Origin: Cupriavidus pauculus
Lineage (GTDB): Bacteria; Pseudomonadota; Gammaproteobacteria; Burkholderiales; Burkholderiaceae
Length of the DNA stretch: 64,000 bases
Direction of reading: 5' to 3'
Assembly (NCBI RefSeq): GCF_003854935.1
Contig: NZ_CP033969.1
Span: forward strand, 3,286,001-3,350,000
In this document: in pieces, positions 61,501-64,000 of the stretch
How positions within the stretch are numbered: position 1 is the stretch's first letter
Layout: each line of letters starts with the position of its first letter
Notes under the pieces: generated by a model
Seen by the model: the letters and a program-made list of their open reading frames with translations, nothing else
The model's database searches: none
What the model was told of the DNA's origin: nothing
Position numbers and translations under genes: made by a program

Positions 61501-61589
61501 GGTCGGCGGGCTTCCACCGGCAACCCCGGCTCTCCTGTTTTCGAGCGCGCAGCCGGATTCTGAAATTGAACTACCGCCTTACGTGAAGG
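61501..61589 (-). ncRNA. tRNA-like element B (degenerate)
   Basis: Leader CCTTCACG, then AAGGCGG with a D-arm-like TAGTTCAATTTCAGAAT, a CCGGCT/AGCCGG stem and CCCGCC at the end. Less regular than A, C and D and lacking the downstream complement of the leader. Confidence 0.35.
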
Positions 61590-61647
61590 TTGAGGGGCGG
61601 GGTTCTCCATCTGCCCCGCAGTGGGCAAGACCGTCAGCTTTCGCATC

Positions 61648-61717
61648 CCCTCACGACTGAAACCTGGCGGGATCGCCGCGCCCGGCTAGCACGGGCATCA
61701 GGTCTCATGCGTGAAGG
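61648..61717 (-). ncRNA. tRNA-like element C
   Basis: Outer stem CCTTCACG with CGTGAGGG (8 bp, one G-T), 2x2 internal loop, inner stem TGAGACCTG with CAGGTTTCA (9 bp, one G-T), then two hairpins: GCCCG/CGGGC with a 7-base loop and GCGG/CCGC with a 5-base loop. No coding frame explains it. Confidence 0.5.
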
Positions 61718-61920
61718 TGCCGGTTGCGCCCGGCGTCCCGTGTTAAGGGGACCGCTTCGCCGCCCCTGCGGGCCGCGTACAGATTGAGGGAGCCTTCCTT
61801 CCGACCCGTGCTCAGATCACCCGCGGTCAATCGCACGAATGCGTCCGCTGCCAGCTCCTGCGGTCCATGGCCTCCAAGGCGTTGCCATGCCACAGCGCAT
61901 CTCTGCGCTATCCCTCAAGG

Positions 61921-61997
61921 TTGGCGGCGTCAGGGCGTCCCCGACCATCGCTCGGATGCTCACGCGCCTAGCACGCGAACACCGCCAAACGTGAGAG
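61921..61997 (-). ncRNA. tRNA-like element D
   Basis: Perfect 7-bp acceptor-like stem TTGGCGG/CCGCCAA enclosing a D-arm-like, an anticodon-arm-like (CATC/GATG) and a T-arm-like hairpin (GTCGG, 7-base loop, CTGAC). Flanked by CTCA and TGAG after a 3x3 internal loop, the same plan as element A. Confidence 0.5.
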
Positions 61998-62067
61998 AGC
62001 CGGGCTCTCCCGGCCTTCTTCTGAGGCTTCTACCAACGGCTGAACGCCTTCGCCGCAGAAAAGTAGT

Positions 62068-62125
62068 TTGCCTTCTGCTAATCGTTGCGCTATAGTTCGC
62101 GCAAACGGCACATGCATTAGCATGT
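62068..62125 (+). promoter_or_regulatory. Promoter and operator of the isolated small gene
   Basis: TTGCCT (62068-62073), 17 bp, TATAGT (62091-62096). A perfect dyad ACATGC-ATTA-GCATGT (62110-62125) lies just after the expected start point, a repressor position. Confidence 0.6.
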
Positions 62126-62158
62126 TGCTCATAGCCCACCCGACAAGGAGTACAGCCT

Positions 62159-62272
62159 ATGAACAACGCCCTCTACACGTCATCCAGCGCCAGAAGACCG
62201 CCGGCGCCCGGGTGCCGCAAAAGAAGAGCCCGCGCGCGACCCCAAGTACCTGGCGCACGGGTCGCGCGCTAA
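62159..62272 (+). CDS. 37-residue basic protein, unknown
   Basis: MNNALYTSSSARRPPAPG then an Arg-rich segment (CRKRRARARP). AAGGAG eight bases before the ATG. It forms a self-contained unit: promoter, operator, this frame, terminator. The basic peptide recalls RNA-binding antitermination peptides, but that is only a guess. Confidence 0.5.
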   Translation: MNNALYTSSSARRPPAPGCRKRRARARPQVPGARVAR

Positions 62273-62329
62273 TCCGGAAGAGCCCGGGGGTTGCCCTCCC
62301 GCGCCAGAACACCAGACCAGAACAAGACG

Positions 62330-62361
62330 AGAGCCCCACCGCCGTGGGGCTCTTGGCTTTT
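62330..62361 (+). terminator. Rho-independent terminator
   Basis: AGAGCCCCAC / GTGGGGCTCT stem (10 bp, loop CGCC) followed by TGGCTTTT. Ends the 62068 unit. Confidence 0.75.
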
Positions 62362-62389
62362 GAGGGCCGCGTAGAATGGTCGGACCCCG

Positions 62390-62427
62390 TCCCAGAAACG
62401 CCAAGAGCCCGGACAATGCCGGGCTCT
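62390..62427 (-). terminator. Terminator for the leftward repressor operon
   Basis: AGAGCCCGG / CCGGGCTCT stem (62404-62427) followed on the minus strand by TGGCGTTTCT. Faces the previous terminator, insulating the two units. Confidence 0.6.
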
Positions 62428-62523
62428 GCTGTTGGGTCGCTTCATTTGGTTCGGGTGACCAGTCTCTAAGCTAGCCGAATCTTAGCAAACTCGGCGCACA
62501 TATGCAAACACTTTGCACACATG

Positions 62524-62760
62524 TTAGCTCTCGGGGCACAAAGAATGGCGGTTCAATGCCACATCCAGCTTCCTCACTTGGTTGCATGCCGCCAACAGGT
62601 CGTCAGCAAATTCACCCATCAACTGGTGCTTGCTAGCGCCGTCGGCTGTCTGATAGGTCAGCACAACGCCGCTGACCTTCCCGGCTTTGAAGTCCTCGAG
62701 CAATTGCTCCAGGACCATGACACCCTCACTTACCACTTCGCTGCTTCTTGGTTTTTCCAT
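62524..62760 (-). CDS. Hypothetical phage protein co-transcribed with the repressor
   Basis: 78 residues; an internal ATG at 62718 with GAGGG upstream avoids the 35-bp overlap with the repressor gene and may be the true start. Content VLEQLLEDFKAGKVSGVVLTY and DGASKHQLMGEFADDLLAAC, cited in parts. Probably cotranscribed. Function unknown. Confidence 0.55.
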   Translation of the reverse strand: MEKPRSSEVVSEGVMVLEQLLEDFKAGKVSGVVLTYQTADGASKHQLMGEFADDLLAACNQVRKLDVALNRHSLCPES

Positions 62761-63160
62761 CGTCTTCCAGGGTAATGACCCGTCCCGTTTGTTTTTGATT
62801 CCCTTGTTGAACAGTCGCCTCGTCTACGGGCATCTCTACATCGTCCGTGCGGACGTCCAGCAACTCCGCGATGGCGCGGAGCTTGTTGCTCGGCACCGTC
62901 AGCAGACGATCATAGACCCTACGGGCGAGCAGAATTTCGCTCTCGTCCGTGTGCAGTTCATCCAGCCATCCAAACGGTTTCCCCATGGCGTGCTCGAGAC
63001 GGCGGGCCATCTCGTCACCAATGGATCGAATCGCGGCCGGCCCGACGCACTGCGACAGGTATGACTGAGACGTGCCTGCCATCCGGGCGAGTCCGGAGAG
63101 GCTACCGATATCCCGCTCCAGCAGGCGCACGTTCAGTTTGCGGATAGTTTTGATGTCCAT
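62726..63160 (-). CDS. Phage repressor-like HTH protein
   Basis: 144 residues. N-terminal helix-turn-helix (LSGLARMAGTSQSYLSQCVG, residues about 20-40) and a C-terminal region rich in Val/Glu/Asp without an obvious Ser-Lys protease dyad, so not clearly a LexA-type cleavable repressor. Divergent from a Cro/YdaS-like gene. Confidence 0.75.
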   Translation of the reverse strand: MDIKTIRKLNVRLLERDIGSLSGLARMAGTSQSYLSQCVGPAAIRSIGDEMARRLEHAMGKPFGWLDELHTDESEILLARRVYDRLLTVPSNKLRAIAELLDVRTDDVEMPVDEATVQQGNQKQTGRVITLEDDGKTKKQRSGK

Positions 63161-63166
63161 TTCGCT

Positions 63167-63194
63167 ATTGTATGTGTCACCACATCGCTGTCAA
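63167..63194 (-). promoter_or_regulatory. Repressor promoter
   Basis: TTGACA (63189-63194), 16 bp, TACAAT (63167-63172) on the minus strand. The expected start point is at or next to the repressor ATG (63160), so the message is probably leaderless. Confidence 0.7.
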
Positions 63195-63267
63195 CACATG
63201 TTCGTCTAGCTAACCCGTTACTCCTGCTAAACTATTAGCGTCGCCATCAACAAGGAAAGGACGCGAA

Positions 63268-63651
63268 ATGAACCTCCGGGAATGGCTGGAAGCCACGCGC
63301 ATCAACGGTTCCGACATCACCTCGGGCGAAAGAGAGCGCCGACGCGAGTACAGAGCGCGGGTCCTGAAGCGCGCAAAGACCAGCATGAGCACGATCCGAA
63401 TCTCGCACAGCCGCGGCAAGCTGGGCCGCGACCTGGCGAAACGGCTGGAAGCGGCCACCAAGGGCACCTTTGCCGAGTTCAAGCTGCTCGACCAGATGCC
63501 GGAGCTGCGCGGCAAGGTGGACAACGACCCTCCGCCGGCGGACCTTCCGTCTACGGAACTCCGGCCCGAGGACGCTAAGGGATTGCCCGAGGCCCTCACC
63601 GCGGAACTCAGCAAACGCGGGCAACAAGCCGCCGCCGAAGCCGAATCCTGA
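63268..63651 (+). CDS. Cro/YdaS-like regulator
   Basis: 127 residues after AAGGAAAGGACGCGAA. MNLREWLEATRIN and SRGKLGRDLAKRLEAATKG fit a YdaS/Cro helix-turn-helix that follows a divergent repressor; the tail is acidic and Pro-rich. Probably the lytic-side switch protein. Confidence 0.65.
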   Translation: MNLREWLEATRINGSDITSGERERRREYRARVLKRAKTSMSTIRISHSRGKLGRDLAKRLEAATKGTFAEFKLLDQMPELRGKVDNDPPPADLPSTELRPEDAKGLPEALTAELSKRGQQAAAEAES

Positions 63652-63833
63652 CGAACTTCGACGCATGCATACATGTGTGCGTCGCTTTCGTGCATCACCG
63701 ATCAATCGGGCAGGCGGTGGCCACCGCCGCGCGGGCTCGCCCTGGCTCGCGCCGCCCGGCCTATTTCTTGGGCAGTAGGGACTCAGAATGATGAGATACA
63801 GCAGAGTGGCGGTCGCCCAAGGGGGAGCTCTTC

Positions 63834-64000
63834 ATGAGCGATAGACCCGCACCATACCCAGCCGACACCCGCGCCAAAGGGTGGCGCTTCGAGTTGGACT
63901 TAGAGCAGATCGACCAGTCCGATACATGGGCGCTGACACCCGCCGAGATTCGCCCCTGGCTGCTGATGCTCTGGGCCGTGTCTTGGCGTCAGACCCCATG
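63834..64000 (+). CDS. Phage replication protein, N-terminus (partial)
   Basis: Begins MSDRPAPYPADTRAKGWRF, then DLEQIDQSDTWALTPAE, typical of the start of phage replication proteins that precede a helicase loader. GGGGGAGCTCTTC before the ATG. Cut by the window edge. Confidence 0.7.
   Translation, partial: MSDRPAPYPADTRAKGWRFELDLEQIDQSDTWALTPAEIRPWLLMLWAVSWRQTP

Larger units (their letters stand above)
27705..64000. mobile_element. Temperate myovirus prophage inserted in mutS (left and central part)
   Basis: Everything right of 27704 is phage: rightward accessory genes to 36.8 kb, a leftward late operon from terminase (59.0 kb) to lysis (36.9 kb), a tRNA/toxin-antitoxin region, and an immunity and replication region to the edge. 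Contractile sheath, tube, baseplate J/W/V-like genes and terminase identify a myovirus. All structural modules look complete, so it may be inducible. Replication, integrase and the right junction are outside the window. Confidence 0.9.

Noticed and set aside
61724-62095. Rightward and leftward frames across the tRNA-like cluster
   Set aside because: They have no ribosome sites and Arg/Pro/Ser-rich composition, and they cut across clear RNA stems.
62068-62469. Longer rightward frame over the small basic gene
   Set aside because: It runs through a strong terminator and lacks a ribosome site; the 62159 start in another frame has AAGGAG.
27705-64000. Mu-like transposable phage
   Set aside because: There is a DUF2280/large terminase pair and a divergent repressor/Cro region; no transposase A/B genes are seen in the window.
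1-64000. CRISPR arrays, rRNA genes or insertion sequences
   Set aside because: No regularly spaced repeats, rRNA sequence or transposase with terminal inverted repeats was found.

Overview
The window is GC-rich DNA from a beta-proteobacterium of the Burkholderiales, most likely Cupriavidus or Ralstonia. The chromosomal gene order (lysC, tilS, accA, a DNA glycosylase, cysS, ppiA, ppiB, lpxH, cysE, trmJ, suhB, then mutS) and the codon use fit that group. The genus is inferred from family resemblance only.

Bases 1-14,313 hold a contact-dependent-inhibition (CDI) / two-partner-secretion locus on the minus strand. In transcription order it is: a short TpsA-type exoprotein, its outer-membrane TpsB transporter, a periplasmic parvulin-type isomerase, a 2488-residue CdiA-type giant exoprotein, a tightly coupled candidate immunity gene, a displaced and broken second toxin tip (DUF6883), and a second candidate immunity gene (DUF4926).

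Bases 14,715-27,240 are housekeeping core genome: a tRNA-Ser(GCU), amino-acid and fatty-acid genes, tRNA maturation and modification, two cyclophilins, lipid A and cysteine synthesis, and suhB.

At 27,516 the first 62 codons of mutS are present, ending in MMQQYL. The reading frame then hits TAG and everything to the right is phage. A prophage of more than 36 kb therefore interrupts mutS; its right end lies outside the window.

The prophage begins with a rightward run of small genes (27.9-36.8 kb): microproteins, a KTSC protein, a DUF551 protein, a MESH1/SpoT-like HD hydrolase, a DUF2188 protein beside a minimal ATP-dependent DNA ligase, an Xre-type regulator with its own operator, and a Wzz-like O-antigen chain-length gene. 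From 60.0 down to 36.9 kb, leftward, lies the late operon: terminase, DUF4055 portal, scaffold, P22-type coat, connector genes, contractile sheath and tube, a tail chaperone with a canonical -1 frameshift site, tape measure, baseplate, tail fibre and a holin/endolysin/Rz/Rz1 lysis cassette. It is a temperate myovirus. Two genes on the opposite strand (40,127 and 47,416) sit inside the late operon.

The right end holds a tRNA with a CAU anticodon, a HicAB toxin-antitoxin pair, about 1.2 kb of mostly noncoding DNA rich in tRNA-like folds, a small isolated transcription unit, and the immunity region: a repressor with a near-leaderless promoter, a divergent Cro/YdaS-like gene and the start of a replication gene.
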